Positions 42,598 to 55,423 are shown, numbered from the stretch's first letter. The stretch is DNA of 64,000 nt from Rosellinia necatrix (GCA_021209875.1 JAGYVD010000004.1:4191001-4255000); one strand, 5' to 3'. Translations and numbers: made by a program. The notes: generated from the letters alone by a model not told the origin.

Positions 42598-45500
42598 TCA
42601 TCCCCAAGCCGGCCCAACCGCAGACTGAGGGTCCCACTCCCCGGTGACACCCTCGTGCGCCACGGCACCGCTTGCAGCAGCCCCATTCCAGATTTCGAGC
42701 TTTTCAAGCTCGCGCCTGAAAAAGTCCTGCTGATTACGAAGAGCTGCTTTGATTTCCGGCGCCATTTTATCCGGGTACATTCGGACGTTGAACCAGTGTG
42801 TCAGGCTTCGCAGGGCCTGCTCTAGAGGTAGGGCCTCTTCAACTTCGGCATCAACATCGCTACCCGCAAGCCACTCATCACGCAACTCTGGGCGGCAGTG
42901 TAGATATACGGCAGTAATCACGCGCATATTGCTCTGGCGCCACTTACGACCGCAATACGGGACCTGATTCTTGAAGAGTTTCAAAGTATAAAGCCGCAAC
43001 TCATTTTGCGGTACCTTTAGAGATTTGCGTATTATGTTGGATGATTTGTACTGAACGAGCAGCAAATTGCGATGTGCTTTGTTTTTGCAAATCTTCTGCA
43101 TAATACGCAGGTAGTTAATGAGGGTGAAGAAGTTCCGCCATGAGAAGTCCGTGATAGGCTCCTGAGGTAAGGGATTAAGAGGATAACCTAATTCATCTAC
43201 TTCAGGTCGACTAGAACTTTGCTCCATAGCCTGTTTTGAGGCCCCTTCATTCTCGCCCTGGCTTTCTTCGGAGCTTAGTGGTGACCGCCGACGTCTAATA
43301 GGAGGGGGCGCAGCCTCATCCTCACTTTCGACATCCGCTATGTCGATTTCACCGGGTTCGGTGGCAAGTTTATCCCCGGTGTGTGTGTGATGATTACAAA
43401 AATTGAAAAAGCTGAGAGGGTGTTAGACTAGACAGTAAATATATAGCAACATAACTCCCACCTGTGTCCTATATTGTCGGCTTTGCTATCCACGACTCGC
43501 TGGATATCTTGATGAGCGAACAGTTTAAGAACTAATGGTAGGTAATTTGAATCCAGCAGAAGTTGAGCTAAATATTCAAATTTCAGGATATCTAAGAAGG
43601 TCAGCTAACGCAGGGCATTTAGACCTTTACTCGCACTTACGTGATATCTTGAACCATTTTAAGAGCAGAAGGATAATCGCCGTTGATGCTTTCGCCTCGA
43701 TTTCCATATTTCTCCCAGCGGATGCATCAACACCGTCTGCTGCTAAGTCTTGATTCAGGGGACCATTAGTCCCTGAAGAACCATCCGCAGGCCGATTTCC
43801 AACAGGCCTGGCGTTTTCGCGAGAAGCCGCTGTTCCTGGTCCGGCCTGGGCAAAAGAACTAGCCGAAATATTTGCCGTCACCGAGTTTAAAAGGACCTTC
43901 ATAAGGACGATTACCAACGATTGCAATTGAGGTAGAGAGGCTTCCTAATAAAAATCAGCAATAAACCTCTATTCAACCATATAATAACTCACGTAGAATT
44001 CTTCCACGGCCTCCAGACGCCGCTTCACATTTGACGATACACCTGGGTTAGGCCCATAGTCGATCGACGGCGCCTGTGCCTTCGCATGTCTCTTGTTGAT
44101 GTACTCCAGAAGTTTATCCGAGTCAATATGGTCATCGTCAGGGCCCAGGGCATCAAGATCCAAATCGGTGATCATATCACTCTCATTATCTGGCAAATCC
44201 CAACCCCTTTCAAACCTCTGAAACAACTGGCGCTGTTCCCATAGCTGTCTTGTGGCGCGTGTCATACGCACTCTCTTAGAGAATAGTTCGCCGGCCTCAA
44301 GAATAGAAGCAGGGACGTCACTGCCTTCCCACTTTCGTCCGACAAGTGCTTGTTGGAAGCCTGCCGCTCCTTTCCCGCCGGCACTATTGCTAGTTTCGTC
44401 TAACGGCGGGTAGAGAAACGGGAAATTCTGGTTTGTTTGATAATTCTGTTTTTTGCCTACTTTTCCTCCAATGGCCGGAGAGGGTGGAGGAGAAGGTGCA
44501 GGGGTGGCGATGTGCACAGGCTGATGTAAAATCGAGGCGCCGCCGCTCTGCATTCCTGGAGGGGCAGGTAAGATTCCATTAGATCCGTTGTTCCTCGTTG
44601 GGTGGTTAGGCAAAGGTGGTAATAGTGAGATATTATCTGCATCTAAAGGTATTTTTGATTGGGGGGGCACATATGCTGGGTACTTTGAGGTAATTTCCTG
44701 TCGGAAAACGTGGTAATCTAAAGGCGAGGCAGTGATTACGTTCTTGTTTTTGTCATCAGTATTGCTCTCCCTAAGAGCTTGCTTCGTCTCATCGATCTCC
44801 CTGGTGCCCCCAAAAACAAGTAGAATTGACTTCCAAAGCATTAAGTACGCCTGCACGATGGGTTAGCAGGACTACTTAGAAAGAGAGAAAAGAAAACAAT
44901 ACTAACTTGGGCATGAGGGACAATGATAGAATCCTCTTTAGGTTCAAGGAAGCGAAATTTCGTCGTGACTGTCAGCATGTATATTGGAAGAAGTGGTTGT
45001 AACAAGACTTCAATACTCATTAGTCCATTGACTTATTCACGATTGATATGCATACCTACCAAGTTGGTTTCGCACGATTTCCATCCCTTCTGGGTCGCCC
45101 AAGACTACTTGTATAAACATATACATAACTGTCATCAAGTTCACTAGCCCATCTTGAATTTCTCGCCTATTATGAGCTTGCGATGTAGGCGGCTCATCAC
45201 ATCTAAATTGCCGTTAGTGATGAAAGGAGCAGCACAACAAGGAAGCTAACGACGAACAAGGCAAAGTCAAGAGCATGGCGGAGTGCCCGCCAGATCACAG
45301 GGATACCGCCCAACTCGGCGATGCCTATAACGCCGGCCTTCATAGCAGCAAGCTGTCTTGTAGTGGCAAGCGTTCGAAGTTTACATGTATCGCCGGTGGG
45401 AAGTCCAGCAGTGTCCGCCCATCTACCGAGGGTAAGATAAACAAGCTTGCCCGTCGCTGCAGTGCAGACAACAGGATCGTGTGATTTTATCTCGTCTAAG

Positions 45501-46003
45501 GCTTGATGTATAAAGGTAGACCTGACGTCTTCGGTGGCCTCGTCCCATGTAACTTCCTCTTCCTTTGCCGCCATATCGTGTTCCCATTGTGATTCGTAGG
45601 CCCCTCGGGCATTCCCGAGACCGTGGAGCTGCCAGGGCTGGTAGGAAAACCACTCGTCTATCTCCTCGGCGTGGGGTGCCGTGTCGGCGTACTCGAAATC
45701 ATATGCAGCAGCAGCCTCCGCCCTAGGGAACTCGTTCACAAACCGCCTTAGCTGTGCCAGTGAGAGCGAGTCTGGAGGTTGGGTATTCGAGGGAGGGAGC
45801 GGGGACTGGTTGGAAGGGATCAGCGGCAGCTGGTTCCGCTGGAGGGCCGGCCTCGGGGGAAGGGGGTTGGACGGCGTCCGTGTCAAGCCGGGCCCGATAT
45901 CAGCGACTCCTGCGTCGGCAACCCCAGTGTCGGCGACATCAACAGCACTCTTCACAATCTCGGCGCCATCGCCGGCCGGCTTTGCGGTCCACAGAGAATT
46001 CAT
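42598..46003 (-). CDS. ham-2: STRIPAK complex protein Ham-2 (Far11/STRIP1 family)
   Basis: Scaffold of the STRIPAK phosphatase complex, needed for hyphal fusion and fruiting-body development in Neurospora and Sordaria. Seven exons by splice signals and phase: 46003-45258, 45202-45060, 45007-44907, 44850-43993, 43944-43641, 43591-43462 and 43411-42598; product 1031 residues. The first donor (GTTCGT at 45257) is the least certain. The N1221 domain starts near residue 86 (LRRFVNEFPRAEAAAAYDFEY, then ADTAPHAEEIDEWF). The C-terminal DUF3402 region includes KFEYLAQLLLDSNYLPLVLK, HTHTGDKLATEPGEIDIADV, NFFTLINYLRIMQKICKNK and the NELRLYTLKLFKNQVPYCGR block. The N-terminus has a short repeat, VADTGVADAGVADIG. 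Slightly shorter than the Neurospora protein as I recall it. It is transcribed in the same direction as cax4. Confidence 0.95.
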
Positions 46004-47168
46004 GTTGCCTCACGATCCAGGGCTGAAGGCGGGTGTCCATCCAAAAGCTCACTCATAGTGAAGGGTAGGGTATCGCCATAGACGAACTGCCATGGGGGAC
46101 AGTATGCCGGGGGATGCTAGGTGGGGGGACGCCAGACGGGGGATGCCAGATGGGGGATGGAGCAATGAGGGAAAGTTGTAAATGCCTATGCCAATGTATG
46201 ACACGGTGTGGGTGTGAAAAGCGTGGGGCGAGATGGAGAGAGTGTTGTCAGTAGTCGAGTTAGTGAGGCACAAGGAAAGACCATCCCATAAGGCTACCTG
46301 CCTGGGTACCTACTTAGATAAGGGCATTGCACCTGAGAGGTACCTCGTAATGGGTAACAGGTACCCGGTACCCGGTAACTACTCAAGGTACTTAGGCTAG
46401 CTGCGAGGCAAGGAAGCTTACCCAGGTAAATTGCCTGTCAATTTGACGATTAGTGCCACAGTGGCGCTGTAGTACAGTGACGATTAGGTACCTACAGGCA
46501 AATAGGCATGCCAAGCACGATAAGTAGCTAGGTACCTTAGGTAGTATGGATAGATAAATACCTTGGGGAACCTACTCCCCGCCCCCACCTTCGAGAGAGA
46601 TGAGCACTTGTGTAGGGCTTATCAACATGCCTGCTCCAAACAGCACCTTGCAGGTTCGCAGCGATTGTCAATATCTTTTAGATCAGGTGTTGTAGTCATA
46701 ATCAACTGAAAGGTCAAATATTCAAGTTGGTTAAGTTTTCTAAAATAAAAATAAAAATAGAAGAGTTACAAGTTTACGTATTATCACTAAACCGCCCCAG
46801 TTTTAAGAAATATTGTAAACCTGCTTGACTCAAGTATAGTAGGTGCACAACTCGTTGCGGAGTGATATTTCATTTCCGTGACAACAGGACTTGGATATAA
46901 AACGCCTAAAGAGCGGCACATTGGTCACCAACGAGATGACGGCCTAGTGCGACAATTATTACTTGAGGACCCACACCCTTGTAATGGCCACGGAAAAGAG
47001 CTGCCTGAGGGTCAATGTGCCCCGACTGACCTAATTCAAACAGCAGAGCAGGAAACAACACGGTCAAGATCAAACAGTTTATCGTCAAAATGCTTCGCGG
47101 TAGGCTAGAACTAGCCTGTTCTCACATAACTATCTCGCAAGCCGAGGCCATGGAGCATCTGCCGTCCG
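46004..47168. other. ham-2 promoter and cax4 3' region
   Basis: Has an evenly spaced G-run array (46094-46156), TAGGTACC/CCGGTAACT words (46290-46560), AT-rich DNA at 46735-46770, and no supported gene. Confidence 0.5.
46094..46156. repeat. array of five G5-6 runs with 14-15-bp period
   Basis: G runs start at 46094, 46109, 46123, 46138 and 46152, separated by CCAGAT/TGCTAGGT-like spacers of 9-10 nt (unit consensus GGGGGATGCCAGAT). They lie 90-155 bp upstream of the ham-2 start on the template strand. Confidence 0.85.
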
Positions 47169-47964
47169 TCAGCTTCTTTTCTTATCCATCACCCTCACGG
47201 CAGCCATCCTATCATCCCATTTTTCCCAGCCAGCTTGACACAGGTCCTCCTCAATGACAAGATCTCTGACCCTGAACCATCTTGCCAGGGGTATCTCCAT
47301 AGCCCAAAGTATCCAGCCGGTCTGGCGCAGAACGCTCGTTACGCCAAACCAAGATACAGCAATGACCATTCCAGCAGTACATCCCACTAGCACCTGTCGT
47401 TCGGTATGGTAGTTCAGATATACTCGACTCCAGGCCACCGTAAAGGCCCCAACCAGGCCCACCACGCTCCAGAACACGCGTTCTAGCATGGTCATCGGCG
47501 TGTGATTTCTCTTTCTCTGTCCCGGCCCCGGCGGCTGGTGTCGGAGCAGCAGGAAGAGGACCAAGGAGACAGCAAAATACGTGACAAATTGCGCATGGCT
47601 ACTAGGCATACCGTACCCATTCCCATTCATGCGCGGCGGCCGCTCCTCTTTGATGAGCCGCTTCAGCGCAAAGTTGAGGACCTCGCATACAAACTGGCCC
47701 GCGCCTAGAAGTACTATTTCTATCTCGCGTGTCGACCATATCAACGTTACGTACATGACACAGATGGCTTGTGGAACGAGGGCAAGCCAGGCGCATAGGT
47801 ACGAGATCGGGTCGGCGGGATCCTACGAGTGCAGGGCAAGCAGGTCAGACAAGAGATTTCCTCGCGCCCAAAGTGGTGGCAGAAGGGCGCTTCCAGCAGT
47901 AAATACGTACATAATGGACATGGGTAAGCGAGAAGGATGTCAGCTGTATGATCTCGTCCGACAT
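47169..47964 (-). CDS. cax4: dolichyl-diphosphatase (Cax4/Cwh8, PAP2 family)
   Basis: Hydrolyses dolichyl diphosphate on the lumenal side of the ER so that the carrier can be reused for N-glycosylation. Exons 47964-47911 and 47822-47169, intron with GTACGT donor and GTAG acceptor, phase 0; product 235 residues with four to five membrane helices. All three PAP2 motifs are present: KRLIKEERP (72-80), PSSHAQ (91-96) and SRVYLNYHTERQ (150-161). The glutamine in place of the usual aspartate after the motif-3 histidine is, as I recall, normal in the dolichyl-diphosphatase subfamily. It is divergent with the RBR ligase gene. Confidence 0.95.
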
Positions 47965-48892
47965 GGCGACCGGTGTGAATAGTGAAATGCCAGCCTAGCC
48001 GTTCGCAACCGGATGCATTACTCTTCATGCGTGGAATGAGGTGTTTCTGGGAGGGAGAAAATAGGGAAAGCCAGGCTCATGCAGAGTCGCACTACCACAA
48101 GGCGCGCCGCGGTCGTGGGGTCGTGAAGTTGGATGTGTTCATGTCCTACCAGGCAGGTAAGGTTATGTAAGTAAGTAGGTAGGTAGGGTGTACCTTTGAA
48201 GGAACCTTGAAGTAGCAAAGTTGGTTTAACTATTTGGACCCACCAACTACAAACCACAGCAGACAGCCATGCCAGATGGCTAGCAGCTGTAACTACTAGC
48301 TGACAAGTGGTGAATCACGGCGTTCATGTATGAAGTAGGGTACTGGGGGTAACCTTATTTGTCGTTACACACTACAGTTACAGTAGGTACCTGGGTAGTC
48401 ATGTTAGGTACTTACCTACTGAGCTCTCTGCCCCTCGGTGGGTCTCCCTCCATCCACCAATGCCACATCCTTGGCCGGATCAGTTCACCGGATGACTGAC
48501 TTCTTATAACCCCCCTCCAAAACTTGCCCACGCATTGAAAAGGCCTTATTGGCACCACTATCGTTATTGTCATTATTGGTCTCACCACCCTCTTGCATTA
48601 CATTGTAAATACTTCTTTCATCGTGTCATCCGACGCGACCGCGTGCTGAGCTTGCCGAGCTTGCTGGGCTTACTAAGGCAAAGAGCCAGTTTTTGATACC
48701 TGAGCCAACAAGCAGGCCAGCACATGTTGGCCAACCGGCTTCCGCGAAGCAACACCGAGCAACATTGAAAACCCCCTTGCCTGCTGATAAGGAACAGTCT
48801 CTGGCTTCACGGCTCGGGCATATTTAGACATGCGCACTATCATCCTCCTTCGTCATTACTACCTCTGCCCGAGTCGGTAGCGACCAATCATC
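47965..48892. other. divergent promoter of cax4 and the RBR ligase gene
   Basis: About 930 bp. It contains TAGGTAGGTAGG and GTAGGTACCTGGGTAG words (48170-48190, 48381-48420), then a C/T-richer leader toward 48893. A short GCTTGCCGAGCTTGCTGGGCTTACT repeat lies at 48650-48674. No gene. Confidence 0.5.
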
Positions 48893-50933
48893 ATGGATGA
48901 CGACGCTCGCGACGTGGAGCTGTCAGCCATCACGGCAATATATCCCGAGCTTCAGCTAGATGAAAACAACCCTTATGTACTTTCTATCGAGGTCCCCGTG
49001 ACTCTGTCAAAGCCACTCACCGTTCTATTCCCGGCCGTGACGGGGACAGTCCCGTCTCTTGCGCCAGCGCAGGCAGCAACCCTGGTGCCTCCGGCCGAGG
49101 CAGAAGTTGATTCACAGGCCCTGTTGCATCTGCCTGCTTTGCGGGTTGATATTTCTCTGCCCGATGGCTATCCCGAAACAGAGCCTCCCAAGATCTCACT
49201 ATCGACCTCGCCTCAATGGTTATCTAATGACATACTGAGAAAGCTCGAGACTGACGCTGCCAGGCTATGGGAAAATGTTGGTCGAGATCAAGTCATATTC
49301 ACTTATATTGACGATCTCCAGCGGGCAAGTGATGACGTATTTGGTTTGGTCGACGAGAAGGGGACCCTCGAGGTTGCCCCAGACCATAAAATCGCCCTTC
49401 TAGATTATGATATAAACGCCAAACGCATAGCGTTTGAGAAAGAAACTTTCGAATGTGGCATATGCCTAGGTAAGCCGTGGCCCTGCCCTGCCTCTTTGAT
49501 CACGAACATTTGCTAAAATTACGACCATAGATCCAAAGAAAGGCATTGTTTGCCATAAGATGATAGATTGTGGCCATGTCTTTTGCGTTCAGTGCTTGCA
49601 GGACTTTTACAACAATGCCATCACAGAGGGCGATGTCACCGCAGTCACATGCCCCGCGCCGGATTGCGCAAAAAACCGTGAGAAGAGCGCGGCAGAAGAA
49701 TCATCTTCAAAGAGACGAAAACTAAAGACATCCGTCAGCCCTAGTGAACTATTGCAGATCCCTCTGGACCAGGATACAGTCAAACGATATGTCCTGCTTA
49801 AGCATAAAACAAAACTTGAATCAGATAAGAACACAATCTATTGTCCCCGCTCCTGGTGTCAGGGTGCAGCCCGGTCAAAAAAACATAAGAAGCCAGAGGG
49901 CCTTGAACTCGTCGACTCGGATGACGAGGAAGACGAAGACACGGGTCTCTTAGCTATTTGTGAAGATTGCGGGTTTGCTTTCTGTAGTCGTTGTAGTCAA
50001 GGATGGCACGGCGAGTTCAACTATTGTCTTCCAAAGGAGCGGAAGGACGCGATTACAGAGGAGGAGAAAGCCTCCCTCGAATATCTCAAGCTACACTCAA
50101 CTCCTTGCCCTACGTGTGCTGCCCCTTGCCAAAAATCACACGGCTGCAATCACATGCGATGCTTTCGATGCCAAACCCACTTCTGCTACTTATGCTCGGC
50201 CTGGCTGGATCCATCAAACCCATATAAGCATTTCAATACCCAGCCTTCAGGCGAGGTAACCAGTTGTTATATGAGGCTTTGGGAGCTGGAAGGTGGAGAT
50301 GGCGACGACGTCGGTATCGGTTACGAAGGCGGTGATGTAATGCGTGCCGCCAATGTTGCCGCAGGCCAATATGGCGAACATCTCGAGATAGTTCAAAGAC
50401 CGCGTGCTGCACACCAGGGTCAGGAAGAGCCCAGAGCCCAAGAAGAACCCAGACACGAAGTAGCCCAGCCAGCTCCCGTGCCCCGCGAGGTCCCTCAAGT
50501 TCCTCCACCTCGTGAAAGAAGAGCTGTAGTTGCCCGCGAAGGCCCCCTTGTACTTCGCATCGAAGGGGACGCCCCTGTCGCACGAGATAGGGAAGAGGGC
50601 CCCCGTGATGCCGCCATTCGAGCACCACCTCCTGCAAACCCAAGGGCTAATAATCCGAGGGCTAATGCGGGACAACGAGGTGGCCGCGGTAATAGGCGAG
50701 GTAGAGGCGGTGCTAGGCTCAACCAGCAAAACGACCGAAATCAACCCCGGGACGTCGCCCGCGCCAACAACAATGCTGCCGGTATGCGCCAGGTTCAGCC
50801 AGCCGCCGCTGGTCCCAACGGCCAGCAAAATCCGGATTTAAATGCCCAACAGGAAGCATGGATTCGACATTTCGTACAATTGGCACTTAACGATGAAGAA
50901 CATCTTGTTGAATGGGACAGTGACGATGAGTGA
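48893..50933 (+). CDS. itt1: RWD + RBR (RING-IBR-RING) E3 ubiquitin ligase, RNF14/Itt1 type
   Basis: Exons 48893-49469 and 49531-50933, phase 1; product 659 residues. The RWD domain is residues 1-165 (DVELSAITAIYPELQL, then DGYPETEPPKISL). RING1 starts at C188 (ECGICL, MIDCGHVFCVQCL); the IBR follows at about 297-358 (YCPRSWCQGA, CEDCGFAFCSRC, WHGEFNYC). RING2/Rcat is CPTCAAPCQKSHGCNHM from C385, with the expected catalytic cysteine at C398, so it should act through a ubiquitin thioester. The human relative RNF14 and yeast Itt1 act on stalled translation factors. After the RBR there is a long R/P/A/N-rich tail with an RGG-box-like run at about 573-586 (GQRGGRGNRRGRGG) and an acidic end (VEWDSDDE). 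The tail is unusual for the family as I know it. Confidence 0.93.
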
Positions 50934-52765
50934 TGCATAGGTGTAGAACCACATAGAGAAATGAATCTACGAATGAACGATCATTAGCCGTGTCATCACT
51001 TCTCTTAGGGTACTCTGTGATTAACCCCCTGAAGATGTCATCGAAGATTAGAACCGTGACTGACTGTATGCATCCGTCCATGCCGATCTTACAACTTTCC
51101 GACTAAAAAAAGATATAGTTTCAGCTCCGTTGCCCTTGCGTTTGATGCGTATATTTCCATCTCGTATCCTAATAGTCTATTATTATTATTATTATGGTTT
51201 TATTTTCTTTTTTTCTAATGAAAAAAAAAAAATCCCGCGTAGTCATAATAGCTATCATAACCAAAGCGCAAATTCGTACACAGCACTAATTGCGAATACC
51301 AAAGCTAGGTAATTGCTAATGATATTAACAGGAGGTAACGTCACATTTAAGGCCGGCTTGCAGCAGCTGCCGTGGGGAACGAATTTGCACGGGAAACTAA
51401 TATCAATATATCAGATTATCTTCTACATCTCTCTCCCTTTGTCCTGTTCGCTCCCCGCTGCGCATATTGGCAGGCGACACGTCCTGCGCTGTGTGCCTAT
51501 CAGTATATTGGACTGGGGGCGATAATAAAGCTGTACCCCCCTTAACCCCTATCTCCCAATTTTAACGTTCTCGACGTCGCTCCTCGCTTGCGCTTATGAC
51601 GGATCTGGCAGCCTGTTCCGTGTTACATTCAATCTTAGGTCCATGAATAGATAGGTAACCCTATCTGGGGGGGAAGGGGAGGGAAGGGGGACGTGAGACA
51701 GTTAGTCATCCTTGGAATACATCATACTGCAGCAGTAGGGATGCCAGATGTCACTATCCCTATTATTCACATATTACGCAGTAAGATTGAAGGAATAAGA
51801 AAAAAAAAAACTTCTCTCCTATGGCATGGATAGGTTGTAAATAGGTCCTATAGTGATGCTCTGGGCTGACGTTCCCCCCTCCCCATCTGCCCCAGAAAAA
51901 GGGGTTTTCGACCAAGGGGTGGACATCACGACCCCATCCAAGCTCAATATACATCATACTTTTCGTTATATTCCAGCCCCAGGCCGTCATCCTGCCCGGC
52001 GACCAGAGCAGAGTCGATTATATCTCGTAAAGGACGTATCCGCCGAGACGCGTCCCGGACCCCGCCATGTCTATGTCGGGAGCCCCTATATTTTTCCTTG
52101 GCTGGATGGCTCATGGCATCGTTCAAGGCTTAAGCGAACCCGGCACTGCCTGGTGGGCTGTAAGACTTGTATAAACTTTTCTTTGTTTTTTTTTTTTTTC
52201 GGAGAAGGAGAAGGAGGAGTAAGATGCGCAATTCTCCGCGTGAAAGGATGTATTGGAGATGCCCGACAGAATCCTCATGCTGCCTGCTCGTAAACCTACC
52301 TACCCGACCGGATTACGAGACAAATCTTGGTGTAACTATTGTTGATCTCGACTTACCCGAGTTCACGTCGAGGACTCCGCCTTTGGGCTGTTTTCTGCGA
52401 TCTGCAGGGGCCGACCGAAATGCGGCCTATCATGTTTTGTTTTTAGTTTATTGTATTGTTTCTCTTCCTTCTCTGTAGCCCTGTTATATCTCGCTCTCTA
52501 CTCTCTACCCTCACACTCTCTCTTACTCTCATCGCCACCCGGGGAACCCTCCACGCCTGTCAGCGCTTGCTTAGCCACGCCGCAAGGCTGGGGAAACGAG
52601 AGGAAGAAGAAAAAAAATTAAGATAAGCCATTCCCGACATTACATCGGAAGGATTTGCGAAACGAATATAGAAGGGAACCTGATCGTCGGGGGGGGACCC
52701 AGCTTCGGCTAGGCTTATCGGCCATGCGGATCCCGTCGTTGGAGAAGCTACCCGGCAGGCGGTAG

Positions 52766-52827
52766 GTGTAGCGTATCGTAGCGTAGCGTAGCCGTAGAGT
52801 AGCGTAGCGTAGTGTAGTAGTGTATTA
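52766..52827. repeat. GTAGC pentamer-based repeat
   Basis: GTATC/GTAGC units repeated about ten times with insertions (GTAGCCGTAGAGTAGC) and ending in GTAGTGTAGTAGTG. Confidence 0.8.
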
Positions 52828-53159
52828 CAACCCCAGATCAGAGGGCCCGAAAGGAGGCGAGATGGGAAAAGAGAGTTTTACAAGGAGATGGCGGTTTCGG
52901 GACCACTCGCAGCGGCGGCGATGCCCCCATGGCTGAGTCCCTATTGGACGCGTGCCCCATGGCCACGGACCATGCATGGCTGGTCCCCTCTTGTTTTTGG
53001 TGGGTTTCGTCGTCTTGGTATATGCCGCCCAAGGTACGGCGACTCAACTGCACTGCGACCCGCCGCGACTTGGAGCGTATCATGAAGCCCTGCTGTACCT
53101 TACGTTAGCGGAGCCAGGCCGTGTAGCACTGTCAAAATATCGTTTTGGGTTGGGGCAGT

Positions 53160-53240
53160 GGGATAGGGCCAGTCCGTCCAGCCAGCAAGCAAGCCCAGCC
53201 CAGCCAGCCAGCCCAGCCAGCCCAACCCGCCCGGCCAGCC
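53160..53240. repeat. CCAGCC/CAAGC imperfect repeat
   Basis: About 14 imperfect copies of CCAGCC/CCAGC in 80 bp. In one minus-strand frame it reads as GLGWLGWLAGLG, which I take as a repeat artefact. Confidence 0.75.
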
Positions 53241-53753
53241 ATAGCGTATCCGGTATAGGACAGGCAGTGACGTCTGAGCAACACTCATCCGAAACGTCCA
53301 GATAGGGTCAGAGTTCCTAAGTGGACGGGGTTTCCGGCACTGCCCTTTCTGGGGAGGGGAAGGGAGGGGGGGAGAGGACCTGCCTACAGGCGACGAGGGA
53401 AACTTCCGATATGAACCATTCCGTCACTCTTACGGTCAAAGCTAAGGGCGTTTAAAAAAAAAAAACTACTAAAAAAGACTACGTTGGCCGGGATACGGGA
53501 GAAGAATAGGCAGATACAGAGAGACAGAGAAAGAAAGCTGCTCGTCACAACAAATTTTTTTTCAGCCATCCCCGGATAGGCTCCAGCCTGCTGCTCCCCA
53601 GCCAGCCTGCCTTCGGCCGCGATGATTCGCCGTCGGCCCGTTCGTTGGAGAGGGTAAGGGGGTAGAGCAGTTTTTTTTTCAGCTACGAGCCTGCTCCCCC
53701 TTTCCAAGACGCCGGACTGGTGTGTCATTCAAAGCAATGCAACGCGTTCACAG

Positions 53754-53850
53754 CCCAGCCCAGCAGCAACGGCAGCAGCAATGACAGCAGCAGCAGCAGT
53801 AGTAGTAGGAGCAGTAGCAGTAGCAGTAGCAGTAGTAGCACCGACAGCCA
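53754..53850. repeat. CAG/TAG trinucleotide tract
   Basis: CAGCAGCAA, then (CAG)5, (TAG)4 and alternating CAG/TAG hexamers. It has two composition blocks, indicating stepwise expansion. Confidence 0.9.
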
Positions 53851-54153
53851 AGATAGGTAGTGACGAACGGATGGGACATGATCGGGGAACGCTACCTCAG
53901 CAACTACACGTGGATGAAAAACGGGCATATCTTCGGATTGCAACGGCGGCGGTGCTAGTAATATCACGACAGTGGCGTCGCCTGGGTACTGGCCTCTGCC
54001 CCGGCTACTGGCAGTTCGACGTGGTACTCGAGGTGCATTTCCTGGTGACCGAGTGCCGATTGGGAGGGGTTGGATAATATGTATGTGCCGTGATCCCCTA
54101 TAGGGAGGTAGTGTAAGTGTCTATTTCTGGCCTGGGTCAGGATCGTTCTGGGT

Positions 54154-54184
54154 GTGTGTGAGTGTGTATGTGTGTGTGTGTGTG
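54154..54184. repeat. TG dinucleotide repeat
   Basis: About 15 TG units with one TA interruption. Confidence 0.85.
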
Positions 54185-55086
54185 GGCGGGCAGGCGGGCG
54201 GGCTCGGACAGGGATGGGATCCAAGCCGGCCACCATCTCGACAGTCTTCTGGCTCTGCTGACGAGAGCGGCGTTGGAGGCTACGAGACACAGTATGCGTG
54301 GTCCTTTTCTATGTATGATGCCCTGATCTAGCCTAGCCCAGTCGCTCTATCAATCCTCTCTGTCCGCGACGCACCCTGCCCTGCACTGCACGCGACTTTT
54401 TTTTTTTTTTGTGCTTGCGTTACAATCTCCCTCCGTGCTGACGGGCAGCCACTCTTGCTGCACGACATTCCCAACTCTGTGCTGGGGTGGTTATCTTGGG
54501 TAGACAGGGGGGAAGGGGGAGGCCGCTGACTATGTATATATGTATGTACGTATGCAGTACTGTAGTTATCCCAGCCTGCCCAGTTTAACTAGCTAATGAA
54601 AAAATAATGAAAAAAAATAAAATAAAAACTCCAACCCCAAAAAGGACAACCCCCCTAGTCGTGCACTTCGATTTCCCCTTTCTGCATATGCGTGATGTTT
54701 GGAGGCGCGCGATACGCATCGGAGCGTGAGCGTGTATATGTGCGTGAGTGTGTGTAGATGGCTTCTGGGATTGGCCAGGATAATATATCCGGCCTCCATT
54801 CGGCCCTTCCAGGCTAAAACGACGATGCAGGATGGCTAGTCCCTACCGTCGACAAGCCTTCTTTTCTGTTCGGCAGGCTGCCATGGCCAACCAGGCTTGA
54901 GGTGCTTGCGAGCCAATATTGCTGAAGATGCGGTCCGTGGGGGCAGAATAAACGCCTTATGTCCGCTCTTGGATGTTCAGCTGCGCGCCGTCTACCATGG
55001 ATGGCTCGCTCTCACCAGACCCTGCCTGGGGTATATACTGCCAGAAAGCGGTTACCTGCCACTGCCGTACCGTGAACTACACTAAC

Positions 55087-55157
55087 AAGTAACCAACTGA
55101 CCAACCAACTAACCAACTGACTGACTGACTAACTAACTAACTGACTGACTAACTAAA
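55087..55157. repeat. CTAA / CTGA / CCAA tetranucleotide tract
   Basis: About 17 tetramers: CCAA/CTGA, then (CTGA)3, (CTAA)3, (CTGA)2 and (CTAA)2. The alternating blocks are orderly. Confidence 0.9.
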
Positions 55158-55423
55158 CTTACCACAGTCTATCAGCGCGACAAGCCGTGGCGTAAATACG
55201 TAATCGGCCAAGACTTCGACGCCCTGAAGGGGGCGTCAGTTGGTGCCCCTTCTGCCGCCGCCGCGGTCCTTGTTTTTGTTCCGATCACGACACTAACCTT
55301 TGCCTCGTTCGTCCCTTCATTCGTTTCCGTCTCGAATCAATCTCGTGGCGTAGGGCGGCGCTTGAGTCACCCGGGACACTGCCGTAGCATGTAGAGGCAA
55401 ACGACCGAGCTAACTCGACTCGC

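Noticed and set aside
46878..47108. 76-codon plus-strand frame 3' of cax4
   Set aside because: An antisense frame overlaps it, no homology and no splice partners.
50233..50828. Long antisense frames (136 and 193 codons) opposite the RBR ligase C-terminus
   Set aside because: They mirror a G/C-rich, low-complexity coding region, have no start context or family similarity, and the sense strand is clearly coding.
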